A DNA stretch of 64,000 nucleotides from Prorocentrum cordatum. Lineage: Eukaryota > Sar > Dinophyceae > Prorocentrales > Prorocentraceae. Numbering within the stretch: the first letter of the stretch is position 1; each line of letters opens with the position of its first letter. Below the pieces are notes generated by a model that saw nothing but the letters and a program-made list of their open reading frames with translations, was not told the origin of the DNA and made no database searches. A program made the position numbers and the translations under genes. The stretch spans positions 90,001-154,000 of the forward strand of contig CAUYUJ010019947.1 in the NCBI GenBank assembly GCA_963575745.1, read 5' to 3'. Shown here piece by piece: positions 11,061-20,862 of the stretch.

Positions 11061-11224
11061 GGCAAGGCACGAGGCAGGACTGAGGTCGCAAGCGGGAAGA
11101 GGGGGATGAAGAACGACGGGGATGATAAGGACGAAGGCGGCAGCAGTGCCTGAGCCAAAACGATGGGTTACCCAACGCGCAATATCGTTGGGAATCGCAC
11201 CTGCTATTTTGTTCAACGCGAACA

Positions 11225-11560
11225 GCGTCTCGACAAGGTGGCGCCTCGGAGGACGCGGCCACAAACGACAAAATCTGGCCCGCGACTACCCCAAGTGATC
11301 TCATCGGAAAATATTCCGCTCCCGAATGTGCGTGATAATGAAATACGGCGTGTCCATATCCACTGCCGTAATCATGGCTTTGCGCACGTCGCGGCGCCTT
11401 CTTCCGCATTGGGTACAGACAGCGCGACGCGCCGATGCAACTGGTGGCTACCAACCTGAACAGATGCACCGTCAGTAGCAGGTGCCGTTCGGGACCTGGG
11501 CGCGAGTATGCGCCAACGCTGCTCGCACCAAACACCAAGATGCCCAAACGGGCCAACGAG
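11225..11560 (+). repeat. dispersed repeat family 2, copy A
   Basis: Patchy homology to 54700-55345. Shared blocks include GGTG(G/T)(C/T)GCCTC(G/A)GAGGACGCGG, ACGCGCCGATGCAACTGGT and CACCGTCAG..GCAGG..CGCCA..GCTGCT(C/T)GCACC in the same order. No coding content recognised. Confidence 0.65.
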
Positions 11561-11821
11561 GGGGGAACATTACCTTACATGTCGAGCCCATTCCCCCAAC
11601 ACGGCAGCACCCAAAGGCCACCAGGAGGCCCCAATACGTCCCTGGCATGTCCCACAGAAGCCTCCAAGCGACCCTCAAGAAACTCCTCATGAAGCTCCAC
11701 AAGGCATCCAACAGGCACTTTGTCCACGGTCCATGCACAGTGACAGAAAGGTCGAGTGCCACTCGGTTCGCCGCTCCCTTTGAATGCAAAGCGGTGCTCG
11801 GCGCGCCAAACTTCTAATCTC

Positions 11822-12290
11822 GCCAGTCCTCTGGGCGTGAATGGTTTAGGGGGGTTCCTCTTCCAACCCCCCTTCTTCCCCTTCGGGGAGGGCTTTGCCC
11901 ATCCACCTACCCCCTACCACTGGACCTCGACGGGGGGTTCCGCGATCGATTGGAGCGTCCACGGCGGCCTCGGCAAGAAAGCTGGGTCCAGTCTAGCCTT
12001 CCGGGGGGGAACCTAATATGGGACCCCCTTGTCTTTTCCTCCATCATGGCCCCACTATGGCCCCCCAAGGCTCCCAGGAGTGCCCCAACAGGCGCCCATG
12101 AGGCTCCAAGATACTTCCAATATTCACCCCCGAGGCACCCGAGAAGTTCTAGGAGGCCCGCGGGACAGCCAAAAGACCCCTAAGACGCTCCAAGAGGACG
12201 CCAAACAGCTTTCAAGAGACATCCGAAGAGACTTCGAGAGGCCCGCAATAGGCTCGAGAGGCCCGCAATAGGCCTCTGGCCTTTCTCCCC
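11822..12290 (+). repeat. dispersed repeat family 3, copy A
   Basis: Homologous to 57500-58245. Both start at AGTCCTCTGGGC / AGCCCTCTGGGC, share CCCCCCTTCTTCCCC, CCACTGGACCTCGACGGGG-type sequence and GAGCGTCCA, then enter a CCAAGAGG-type block (CCAAGGCTCCCAGGAGTGCC) and end with GAGGCCTCTGGCCTTTCT. Copy B carries an extra 250 bp with a LINE 3'-end coding fragment. Confidence 0.75.
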
Positions 12291-12423
12291 GCCCTGTTGC
12301 TCCGGATCAAGATTATCAAGGGTAACATGGGCTGCTCTTGCCGAGGTGGCGTGGACGGGAGAGGGAACCGTCCAGACCGTTACGCACCGGTTTGGACCAC
12401 GGCATGCCCCTGCAGCACTTCCG

Positions 12424-12445
12424 TCCGACGCCATTTTGGCTCAAG
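12424..12445 (+). promoter_or_regulatory. relict dinoflagellate spliced leader (diverged)
   Basis: TCCGACGCCATTTTGGCTCAAG matches the 22-base dinoflagellate spliced leader at all but two positions; GCCATTTTGGCTCAAG is exact. It lies on the coding strand 103 bases before the gag-like ATG at 12548. Known: leader relics are left in dinoflagellate genomes when trans-spliced mRNA is copied back to DNA. Inferred: this marks the 5' end of the retroelement mRNA copy. Confidence 0.8.
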
Positions 12446-12547
12446 TGCTGCACGCCACTCAGGGGGGGGATCGCGCTTGCCACAGGTCGCTCGTGGCGCA
12501 CTCGATTCGCACCTCTCGCCTGTTTGCTGCCGCTCTTGGAGTCCAGC

Positions 12548-15500
12548 ATGACCGGTCGGGCCATGTATCCGGACGATCATGTTATTGCTGGTTGGGCCGA
12601 TGTCGCGGCGGTCACGGCTTGGGCAGGGGTACCAGAACCGATCCTCAGGGCCTACCTCACGGCGCTGGGGGACAGGGATCTCTCCAGCATCCCAGTGTTG
12701 GCAGCCCTGCCGCCCCACATTCACGAGCGGGCCATCGCAGGCCTCAACCCAGCCACGGACATCGACCAGGTGCGGGTTTGCATGCTCGTGAACGCGGTGC
12801 GCCTCAAGGTCGGGATGCAGCTGGTCGAGCTCATGCCGCCGCCAGCCCCACCTGCGGGGGCATCGCAGCCTGGTGCAGGGGCGCGGGTTGCAGCACCAGC
12901 TCAACCACAGGTCGTGCAGCCGAAGGTTCGCTCGAGTCTCGTGTTGGACCAGGTCAAGGACATGGACATCCCGATGTGGTACCTCGCACTAGGCGATCCG
13001 CCGCTCCCGGCGGAGCAAGTCACCGACGCTCAGCTCACCGCGCTGAGCTGGCTGCGCGAGCATGGGCCGGGCCTGTGCGTTGACTTCGGCGTGTGGTGCC
13101 CGTGCCAATCGCGGGCCGAGCGCCGTAACAAGTTCGTGGCCCAGATTCTTCAGCCAGACGCTGGGTAGTCGAAGCCAATCTGGCGCCAATCTGGCAGGCC
13201 CAATCTGGCAAACGGGGGCAATCTGGCGAAGGGGCCAACGCGAATCCAGTCCGGCGAATAACCCAAATCATCCAGTTTGGCCGGGCCAGATTGGCCCTTG
13301 GGGCCCAATCCAATCTGACAGTCTGGCCTTCGACTACCCAGAGACGGGCTTTGGCGCTCGGTTGAAATCGGTGGCCCGGACTGCTGCGAGTCCTGGGAGC
13401 AGTGCGGGAAGGTCTTCCGCACGGGCGCAATCAGGGGCGCCATCGCGCTGCCGAGCACGCTGGACAGCTACGCCGCGCAGCTCGAGGAGCGGGTCAAGAT
13501 GTTCCCAGCCGTGGGCCCCCGCCGCCCAGCCTGGGTAGTCGAAGCCAATCTGGACAGTCGCCCGCGCTCAGGGGCTCGCGAGCACGCTGGACAGCTACGC
13601 CGCGCAGCTCGAGGAGCGGGTCAAGATGTTCCCAGGGTCGTGGGCCCCCGCCGCCCAGCCTGGGTAGTCGAAGCCAATCTGGCGCCAATCTGGCAGGCCC
13701 AATCTGGCAACGGGGGCAATCTGGCGAGGGGGCCAACGCGAATCCAGTCCGGCGAATAACCCAAATCATCCAGTTTGGCCGGGCCAGATTGGCCCTTGGG
13801 GCCCAATCCAATCTGACAGTCTGGCCTTCGACTACCCAGAGACGGGCTTTGGCGCTCGGTTGAAATCGGTGGCCCGGACTGCTGCGAGTCCTGGGAGCAG
13901 TGCGGGAAGGTCTTCCGCACGGGCGCAATCAGGGGCGCCATCGCGCTGCCGAGCACGCTGGACAGCTACGCCGCGCAGCTCGAGGAGCGGGTCAAGATGT
14001 TCCCAGGGTCGTGGGCCCCCGCCGCCCAGCCTGGGTAGTCGAAGCCAATCTGGCGCCAATCTGGCAGGCCCAATCTGGCAAACGGGGGCAATCTGGCGAG
14101 GGGGCCAACGCGAATCCAGTCTGGCGAATAACCCAAATCATCCAGTTTGGCCGGGCCAGATTGGCCCTTGGGGCCCAATCCAATCTGACAGTCTGGCCTT
14201 CGACTACCCAGAGACGCGCTTTGGCGCTCGGTTGAAATCGGTGGCCCGGACTGCTGCGAGTCCTGGGAGATTGGCCCTTGGGGCCCAATCCAATCTGACA
14301 GTCTGGCCTTCGACTACCCAGAGACGGGCTTTGGCGCTCGGTTGAAATCGGTGGCCCGGACTGCTGCGAGTCCTGGGAGCAGTGCGGGAAGGTCTTCCGC
14401 ACGGGCGCAATCAGGGGCGCCATCGCGCTGCCGAGCACGCTGGACAGCTACGCCGCGCAGCTCGAGGAGCGGGTCAAGATGTTCCCAGGGTCGTGGGCCC
14501 CCGCCGCCCAGCCTGGGTAGTCGAAGCCAATCTGGCGCCAATCTGGCAGGCCCAATCTGGCAAACGGGGGCAATCTGGCGAGGGGGCCAACGCGAATCCA
14601 GTCCGGCGAATAACCCAAATCATCCAGTTTGGCCGGGCCAGATTGGCCCTTGGGGCCCAATCCAATCTGACAGTCTGGCCTTCGACTACCCAGAGACGGG
14701 CTTTGGCGCTCGGTTGAAATCGGTGGCCCGGACTGCTGCGAGTCCTGGGAGCAGTGCGGGAAGGTCTTCCGCACGGGCGCAATCAGGGGCGCCATCGCGC
14801 TGCCGAGCACGCTGGACAGCTACGCCGCGCAGCTCGAGGAGCGGGTCAAGATGTTCCCAGGGTCGTGGGCCCCCGCCGCCCAGCCTGGGTAGTCGAAGCC
14901 AATCTGGCGCCAATCTGGCAGGCCCAATCTGGCAAACGGGGGCAATCTGGCGAGGGGGCCAACGCGAATCCGTCCGGCGAATAACCCAAATCATCCAGTT
15001 TGGCCGGGCCAGATTTGGCCCTTGGGGCCCAATCCAATCTGACAGTCTGGCCTTCGACTACCCAGAGACGGGCTTTGGCGCTCGGTTGAAATCGGTGGCC
15101 CGGACTGCTGCGAGTCCTGGGAGCAGTGCGGGAAGGTCTTCCGCACGGGCGCAATCAGGGGCGCCGTCGCGCTGCCGAGCACGCTGGACAGCTACGCCGC
15201 GCAGCTCGAGGAGCGGGTCAAGATGTTCCCAGGGTCGTGGGCCCCCGCCGCCCAGCCTGGGTAGTCGAAGCCAATCTGGCGCCAATCTGGCAGGCCGAAT
15301 CTGGCAAACGGGGGCAATCTGGCGAGGGGGCCAACGCGAATCCAGTCCGGCGAATAACCCAAATCATCCAGTTTGGCCGGGCCAGATTGGCCTTTGGGGC
15401 CCAATCCAATCTGACAGTCTGGCCTTCGACTACCCAGAGACGGGCTTTGGCGCTCGGTTGAAATCGGTGGCCCGGACTGCTGCGAGTCCTGGGAGCAGTG

Positions 15501-16665
15501 CGGGAAGGTCTTCCGCACGGGCGCAATCAGGGGCGCCATCGCGCTGCCGAGCACGCTGGACAGCTACGCCGCGCAGCTCGAGGAGCGGGTCAAGATGTTC
15601 CCAGGGCCGTGGGCCCCCGCCGCCCAGCCTGGGTAGTCGAAGCCAATCTGGCGCAAATCTGGCAGGCCCAATCTGGCAAACGGGGGCAATCTGGCGAGGG
15701 GGCCAACGCGAATCCAGTCTGGCGAATAACCCAAATCATCCAGTTTGGCCAGGCCAGATTGGCCCTTGGGGCCCAATCCAATCTGACAGTCTGGCCTTCG
15801 ACTACCCAGAGACGGGCTTTGGCGCTCGGTTGAAATCGGTGGCCCGGACTGCTGCGAGTCCTGGGAGCAGTGCGGGCAGGTCTTCCGCACGGGCGCAATC
15901 AGGGGCGCCGTCGCGCTGCCGAGCACGCTGGACAGCTACGCCGCGCAGCTCGAGGAGCGGGTCAAGATGTTCCCAGGGTCGTGGGCCCCCGCCGCCCAGC
16001 CTGGGTAGTCGAAGCCAATCTGGCGCCAATCTGGCAGGCCCAATCTGGCAAACGGGTGCAATCTGGCGAGGGGGCCAACGCGAATCCAGTCCGGCGAATA
16101 ACCCAAATCATCCAGTTTGGCCGGGCCAGATTGGCCCTTGGGGCCCAATCCAATCTGACAGTCTGGCCTTCGACTACCCAGCCAGGCAGACCAGCGGTGC
16201 TGCATGGAGTGGATCGTCGAGGAGCGCCGGACGCAGGAGCAGTTCGCCGCCGACCACCCGGGGCTCAGCGCCTACGGCGTCAGCATGCCATGGAACACGG
16301 TGCTCAAAGCAGCCGCGGCGAACGGGGGCTTCTGGCAGAAGGAGTTCCTCACACCGGCGCTGAAGGAGCTCAGCACTCCCCGCTCCAGGTCGTCCCCGGC
16401 TTTCCAGCAGTTGGAGCAGGTCGACGGCGGCGCCGTCTCCTGGCGGGAAGCCAAGCGCCGCCGGAGGGTGGAGCGCAATTGGCAACCAGCTCGGCAATCG
16501 GCACCAGCCGGGGCAGGCCAGCAGCGGGCGGCCGACCCGCGCCTCGCAGAACAGCACCCAGGTGGGGCCTGCGTCGATGGCCAGCGCCCCAATCGCAGGT
16601 CGCACGCGTGCGAGTTCTGCCGCACCGGCCACCAGACAATCGATTGTCCCGTCCACCCTGGCTGA
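12548..16665 (+). CDS. retroelement gag-like gene, multi-exon with TIR introns
   Basis: Exon 1 runs 12548-13164 (ATG chosen because upstream codons in frame are low-quality Arg/Pro-rich). Downstream exons join in phase 2 across GT-AG introns: repeated 195-nt exons (13342-13534, 13840-14034, 14322-14516, 14694-14888, 15066-15260, 15438-15632, 15810-16004) and a last exon 16182-16665. Exon 1 encodes MYPDDHVIAGWADVAAVTAW and YLALGDPPLPAEQV. The repeated exon encodes CCESWEQCGKVFRTGAIRG followed by LPSTLDSYAAQLEERV. The last exon encodes MEWIVEERRTQEQFAADHPG and ends with a CX2CX3HX4C knuckle (CEFCRTGHQTIDC). That layout, the leader relic upstream and the reverse transcriptase downstream support a Gag role in RNA packaging. 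The first repeat exon lacks 2 nt and would break the frame; two more exon copies are truncated. The gene is followed by the decayed methyltransferase-like segment of the same element. Confidence 0.6.
13165..13341 (+). mobile_element. TIR intron (introner-like), founding copy after exon 1
   Basis: The 177-bp intron begins GTAGTCGAAGCC and ends GGCCTTCGACTACCCAG. Its first and last 12 bases are inverted repeats (with flanking exon CTGG extending the pairing to CTACCCAG). The interior repeats CAATCTGGC and contains the complement CCAGATTGG, so it can fold along its length. GT-AG splicing restores frame (GCT GG|A GAC). These are features of introner elements: intron-making insertions with inverted ends. 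Confidence 0.75.
13342..16181 (+). repeat. tandem array of a 372-bp exon-plus-intron unit
   Basis: The unit is a 195-bp exon (65 codons) plus the 177-bp TIR intron. Five consecutive units from 14322 to 16181 keep exactly 372-bp spacing; the upstream part has irregular copies (partial exon 13560-13663, partial exon 14212-14269 followed by partial intron 14270-14321). Copies are nearly identical, differing by a few substitutions and 1-2 nt indels, so duplication or homogenisation is recent. Because 372 is a multiple of three, unspliced reading frames also stay open through the array, which creates long artefactual frames on both strands. Confidence 0.9.
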
Positions 16666-16859
16666 CAACCGCGGGGTGGCAAGGGCGGCAGGGGCGGCGG
16701 AGGCGGTGGCAAGTGAGACGCCGCCACGCTGGCAGGGTGCAGCGGCGCCGGAGGCGCAGCTGTCAGCGTGCTTCAAGCTGCAGGCTGGGCCACGCAGGAC
16801 GTAGCCGCAGCCCCGGGTCGTCCCGGATCCACCGGATCGGGTCGTCCCCGATCCACCGG

Positions 16860-17700
16860 ATGGCCAGGCAGTTGTCCAAGAAAACGGCTAACTGCCTGCG
16901 CCTCGTGGCGAAGCGCCGTGCAGCCACGCCAGCTCGGCCAGGGCCGCGCGTGCGCCCGGGCGATCTGCTGGTGGCGTCGCTGGGCGCGCCTCCCCGGCCG
17001 GGGCAGCGGCAGCGCGTGCCCAAGGCAGCGTTGCGGGGCCCGCCGCCCCAAGCCGCAGGCGTGGGCCGGCGCACCGCGGTGTTCCTGGATGTCAACGCAA
17101 CCGGCAGCGGCTTGGCACGCGCAGTGGCCCGGAAGGGTTTCGCTGTCGCGGACCGTGCGCGTCTCGGCACACCAATGGAAGAAGGCGCCGACCCGTTGAC
17201 AGATCTAAGCCCGCCGGTGGTCATCCGGACGCTGCGGGCGTTCGTCCAGAAGGGGGGCGCCAAGTGGCTCCACCTCCGCGATTCGCCTCCTTCGAGCCGC
17301 AGACGGGCCGACGTCAAGAACGCGATGGACAAGCATGTCGCCGCATTGGCTCTCGCGCAACATCGCGCGGGGAGCTTGGCAAGCCCCGGCATACCGCAGG
17401 CTTGCAGACTTGGCCGGAGTTCAGCTGCGCAGGTGCGACATGTGTTGTTTCGGTGGAGCTGACCTTTCGCCCGCGGGGTTCATGGGGAACGCTCGCTTTC
17501 TGGCGACGGTCGAACGGCGCTGTCCAGGCGTGCCCGAGCACCCGCCGCATCCGTTGCCAGAGGGCAAGATCCCAGCCAGGCGCGGGCGATTGATCGCGCG
17601 GAGTACCCTGGCGGCGGATTGCCCAAGAGGGCTGGTGCGAAAGCCTGGCCGCGGCGTACGAGACGGATGGCCAGGTACCGCCGAAGCCTCCGCCACCTGT
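16860..17700 (+). pseudogene. decayed methyltransferase-like domain of the retroelement
   Basis: From ATG 16860 one frame reads to TAVFLDVNATGSGLARAVAR and PVVIRTLRAFVQKGGAKWLH. This resembles the S-adenosylmethionine-binding start (FLDxFAGTGxLARAV) and the following helix of the cytosine-methyltransferase-like domain seen in dinoflagellate retroelement polyproteins. After a frameshift near 17335 it continues as PAYRRLADLAGVQLRRCDMC with FMGNARFL, the usual C-terminal part; a second shift near 17640 leads to LAAAYETDGQVPPKP. The expected Pro-Cys catalytic loop appears as DSPPSS, so the catalytic Cys is missing. It lies between gag and reverse transcriptase on the same strand. Assignment is by pattern memory; activity is very unlikely. 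Confidence 0.5.
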
Positions 17701-18041
17701 TCATCTCCGTCCCGAGGGGCGGGCGGATCGACGCGGGCGCGCCCGCCACGAAGAGGAGGCGCCGACAGCAGGAGAACGATTGTGCAATTGGCGGCATGCT
17801 CTCGCCGCTGCAATCGCTGCGGCGAGTACCCGGTTGGGCGACGCTCGGGGCGCGCCTGCGGGAAGCTCTGGACCGCGTCTACACCGAGCACCGCGACGGA
17901 GTACACGGAGCCTTGGAGCAGCTGGGGGACCCTGCGGCCAATGGCATTCCTGGAGACGCGGCAACTGCGGCATCCGCGGCTGTTCGGGCAACCGTGGGCC
18001 TGGCCGGGCCGGCAGCTTGTGATGGGCCCCCGTAGGGCATC

Positions 18042-19766
18042 TTGGAGCCGATTCCGACCTGCGGGACATTCCCGCACGTTTCGGAGGAGGAGGCGGCGCG
18101 CGCGGTGGAGCTCTACGCCGACCCGGTGGTACTCGCAGACGGCTTCCGCAACTATGCCAGCTACGCCGAGAATCGCGAAGCAGCCGATCGGGAGTTGAAG
18201 GAGGAGGTCGAGAAGGGCTTCGCCGAGTTGTACCCAACACTGGACTCCTTGCGCGCAACTGCGGGCAGTCCCACGTTGAGTCGACTCGCAGTCTTAGTTA
18301 AAGACCGCGGTTCGTATGTGAAGGTGCGGCTGATACATGATTTGAGCCGGTCGGGCGTGAACCATCAGATACGTTTGTATGCGCGGATCCGGTTGCCCAG
18401 GCTGTCCGACGTTGTCGCTGCAGCTCGCCGTCTACTGGGCGGCGGCGTGCCCGGCCAGGACGTCGAGTTCATGGTTTTTGACTTTGAGAGTGCTTTCAAG
18501 ATGCTCAGGCTCGGGACCAAGGAACGCAAACTTGTCACCGGCCTGGGGGCTGGTGGATATTTTGCTTACAGGACGGTCCTCTTCGGCATTGTCTGTGGGC
18601 TGTTGTTGTGGGGGCGCCTCGCCGCCCTCACCATGCGGATCAGTGCCTCCATTCTGGACTCCAGCGAGGCCGACCTCCAGTGCTACGTGGACGACCCGAT
18701 CCTCGTTGCCGCTGGGCCCAAGGACGTCCGTGATCGCATATTCGGCCGTGCAGTCTTGTTGTGGTGCGCGCTTGGCTTGAGGCTGCAGTGGAAGAAGGGC
18801 AAGCGCGGACCCCGCGTCGATTGGATTGGGGCTTCGATCGCGGCCGACCCGCAGATGCGCCAGGTGGTCGTCACGCTCCCTGCAGCCAAGCGCGACGAGC
18901 TCTTGCAGGCAGTGGAGCGGCTGGGCAAGCTGAGCTGGGTGCCGCCGCGGGATCTCCGCCAGCTCGCAGGGCGCGCGTCTTGGGTTGCAGGCTTGCTTCC
19001 CCAGCTGCGGCCCTTTGTGCGACAACTGTGGGCTGCGCTGAGTTCAGCGCCGGCGGGGAGGCGCGTGGGCAAGAGGCAGGTCGCGAGGGCCCTCGCGTGG
19101 CTCCACGCTTTCGCAGCTGGCTCCGATGGCCCGTTCTCTCGGGTCGTCCGGGCAGTGAAACCGACATTGCATTTTACCGTGGCTTTCGACGCGTCCACCA
19201 CCGGCGGCGGCGCCTTGCTGTACGTCGCCGAACACGCAGTCGTCTACCCCTTCGCCATCAAGCCGCTTGCGTACACCTACACCACATGGGACAAGGATCA
19301 TTCCTTGTGTGCGCATGCAGTCGTCGGGGATGCTGGCAACCAGGCGCGCTGGGAGGCGTTCATGCTCCTCTGCGCCTTCCTCATATGGTGGCCCGTCCTC
19401 TCCCGTGTTCACGCGGGCGTCAGTCTTGTCGGCGACGCGCAGGGCGTCCTCCTGGGGGCAGTCAAGTTGGCCTCCAAGGACCCCATCATCAATTTGTATT
19501 TCTCCGAGCTCGCACTCTGCATCGCGGGCGCCGGAGTGGATCTCGAGTCTTTCCACATCTCGAGCGAAACCAACGTGTTTGCGGATGACCTCAGTCGCAT
19601 TGGCGAGGGCGCGGCGCTCCTGGCGTTCGTCCAGGATGCGCAGCGCTGCACGTTCGTCTTGCCGAGGTTCCGCATCCTCAGCGGCCGGGCGAAGGTGAGT
19701 AGTGCCCCCCCCGCGGCCGGCGTGTCTAGCGCGGACGGGGCGGCACCCCAGACGCGGCGTGTATGA
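18042..19766 (+). CDS. retroelement reverse transcriptase-RNase H, intact frame
   Basis: This 574-codon frame has the full core of a reverse transcriptase. The fingers motif VRLIHDLSRSGVN is at about residues 95-107, motif A (VFDFESAFKML) at 145-155 with Asp147, motif C (CYVDDPIL) at 214-221, then LQWKKGK and the thumb region. RNase H follows with all four acidic residues: AFDAST (Asp383), WEAF (Glu438), GDAQG (Asp465) and VFADDLSR (Asp515). The 'FADDLSR' end resembles DIRS/Ngaro and some gypsy RNase H domains. No integrase or tyrosine recombinase follows. The frame has no ATG at its start and is preceded by a TAG at 18033 and frame-broken sequence, so it was part of a longer polyprotein. It is the best preserved enzyme in the window and could still be catalytically competent if expressed. 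Confidence 0.85.
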   Translation: MEPIPTCGTFPHVSEEEAARAVELYADPVVLADGFRNYASYAENREAADRELKEEVEKGFAELYPTLDSLRATAGSPTLSRLAVLVKDRGSYVKVRLIHDLSRSGVNHQIRLYARIRLPRLSDVVAAARRLLGGGVPGQDVEFMVFDFESAFKMLRLGTKERKLVTGLGAGGYFAYRTVLFGIVCGLLLWGRLAALTMRISASILDSSEADLQCYVDDPILVAAGPKDVRDRIFGRAVLLWCALGLRLQWKKGKRGPRVDWIGASIAADPQMRQVVVTLPAAKRDELLQAVERLGKLSWVPPRDLRQLAGRASWVAGLLPQLRPFVRQLWAALSSAPAGRRVGKRQVARALAWLHAFAAGSDGPFSRVVRAVKPTLHFTVAFDASTTGGGALLYVAEHAVVYPFAIKPLAYTYTTWDKDHSLCAHAVVGDAGNQARWEAFMLLCAFLIWWPVLSRVHAGVSLVGDAQGVLLGAVKLASKDPIINLYFSELALCIAGAGVDLESFHISSETNVFADDLSRIGEGAALLAFVQDAQRCTFVLPRFRILSGRAKVSSAPPAAGVSSADGAAPQTRRV

Positions 19767-20790
19767 TGCGCAACGTTCGTATTATAGGTAGGGCTCCCTG
19801 CAGCGGCACTGTGGGATGAGGGCGGGACGGAGAGGTCGGCCGTCCTTGCCCGGCTTTATCGGCTAATGGGGCTCCACGGCTGTAGCGGAGAAGCGCGCCC
19901 GTAAAGCTTGTGGCGTCGCCCTGCCTCCGGGCGGAGTTGGATCACAAGCCGTAATTGACACCCACAGGTGTCGGCCTCCCGCAACGTGTTGTCACAGCCG
20001 CGGGGGGGCCCCGCTATAAAACCACCCTGGGGTGGTGGCGGTGTGGTCGTTCGCCGCGCAGCTCCGCTGGGGCTCCAGGCTCCGGGAGGTGCCCGCCCAT
20101 CCTCCTTTCCTCCCTCCCTCCCCCCTTTCTCCTTCCCTGCCTCCAGGTTCGGGACGGCTGCCCGAGTCCACGGCAATCGCCCTCTGACGCACCGCTCCCG
20201 TGGCGCACCGAGTCCTTGACCGTGCCTTGTGCCCAGGCCCAGGGCTTTTGCTTAGATTACCGTGGATGCGACCTGCGGGGAGGCCCCGCGTAACGCCACC
20301 CATGGGTGGCGGCTCGCGCACTCCGTCGGAGTACCGTGGATCCGAGCTGCGGGGAGCCCCCGCTTAAAGCCACCCTGGGGTGACGGCTCGGCTGGGGCAG
20401 CACCCCATGCTCGCCCGTCGTATGCATTATGTCCACCAGAGGATTTGTTAACCCTGTCCCTGCCGCGTGGCCGATAGCTCGGTCATTGCATCACGAGGCC
20501 TGGCCGCTTCCCGTGTCTGGCCGCCAAGGGGAAAAATCGTTTGCCCCATCGTGCCCGTCGCCGTCCGTAAGGTTTTGGCTCTGGAGGTGGCCCCTCCCCC
20601 ACCTCTCCTCCCGCGATGGTGCCGCATTTCTTCCGTGCGATGCCTGCGGGCTGTTGGCGCACGGACGTCGCCCGCGACACGGCGGCTGCTGCACCGGGCA
20701 GCTGTCATTTACGAAGCGCCATGGCGGCATTGAAGGCGCAAAAGGAAAACGCTGTTGGTGGTCGGGTGGGTGTTTTGCTTGAAAGCCTAT
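19767..20790 (+). other. 3' region of the retroelement, structured and non-coding
   Basis: There is no coding signal after the reverse transcriptase stop. It includes CGCTATAAAACC near 20013 (TATA-like, but inside a hairpin linker), three double-hairpin units, and a pyrimidine tract (20100-20145). It runs into the TCC microsatellite at about 20791, which is likely the right limit of the element. Confidence 0.45.
20005..20395 (+). repeat. three dispersed double-hairpin units
   Basis: Each unit is a GC stem (GCGGGG..CCCCGC) followed by a short A/T linker and a second stem (CCACCC..GGGTGG). Units lie at about 20003-20043, 20276-20315 and 20350-20390. The last two also share the upstream TACCGTGGAT(G/C)CGA and form a direct repeat of about 73 bp. 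Loops and linkers vary while the stems persist. No known ribozyme core recognised. Confidence 0.65.
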
Positions 20791-20862
20791 GTTCCTCCTC
20801 CTCCTCCTCCTCCTTCTCTTCCTCCCCCGCATCTTCCTCCTCCTCCTCCTCCTCCTCCATTC
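20791..20862 (+). repeat. (TCC)n microsatellite
   Basis: TCC array directly left of dispersed repeat family 1 copy B, as at copy A. Confidence 0.9.

Noticed and set aside
11151-11166. Third spliced-leader-like match (minus strand CGTTTTGGCTCAGG)
   Set aside because: Only about 13 of 21 leader positions agree and no clear start codon follows; within chance for 64 kb.
13150-16190. CRISPR array
   Set aside because: The repeat-spacer look is false: the 'spacers' are identical exons and the unit is 372 bp, with splice sites and TIRs.
14342-16363. 673-codon plus-strand frame through the tandem array
   Set aside because: It exists because the 372-bp unit is a multiple of three; it reads through introns and gives Arg/Ser/Gly-rich repeats. 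The gag frame is a different, spliced one.
20013-20024. TATA box (CTATAAAACC)
   Set aside because: It lies in the linker between two hairpins; dinoflagellates generally lack canonical TATA boxes and nothing starts downstream.
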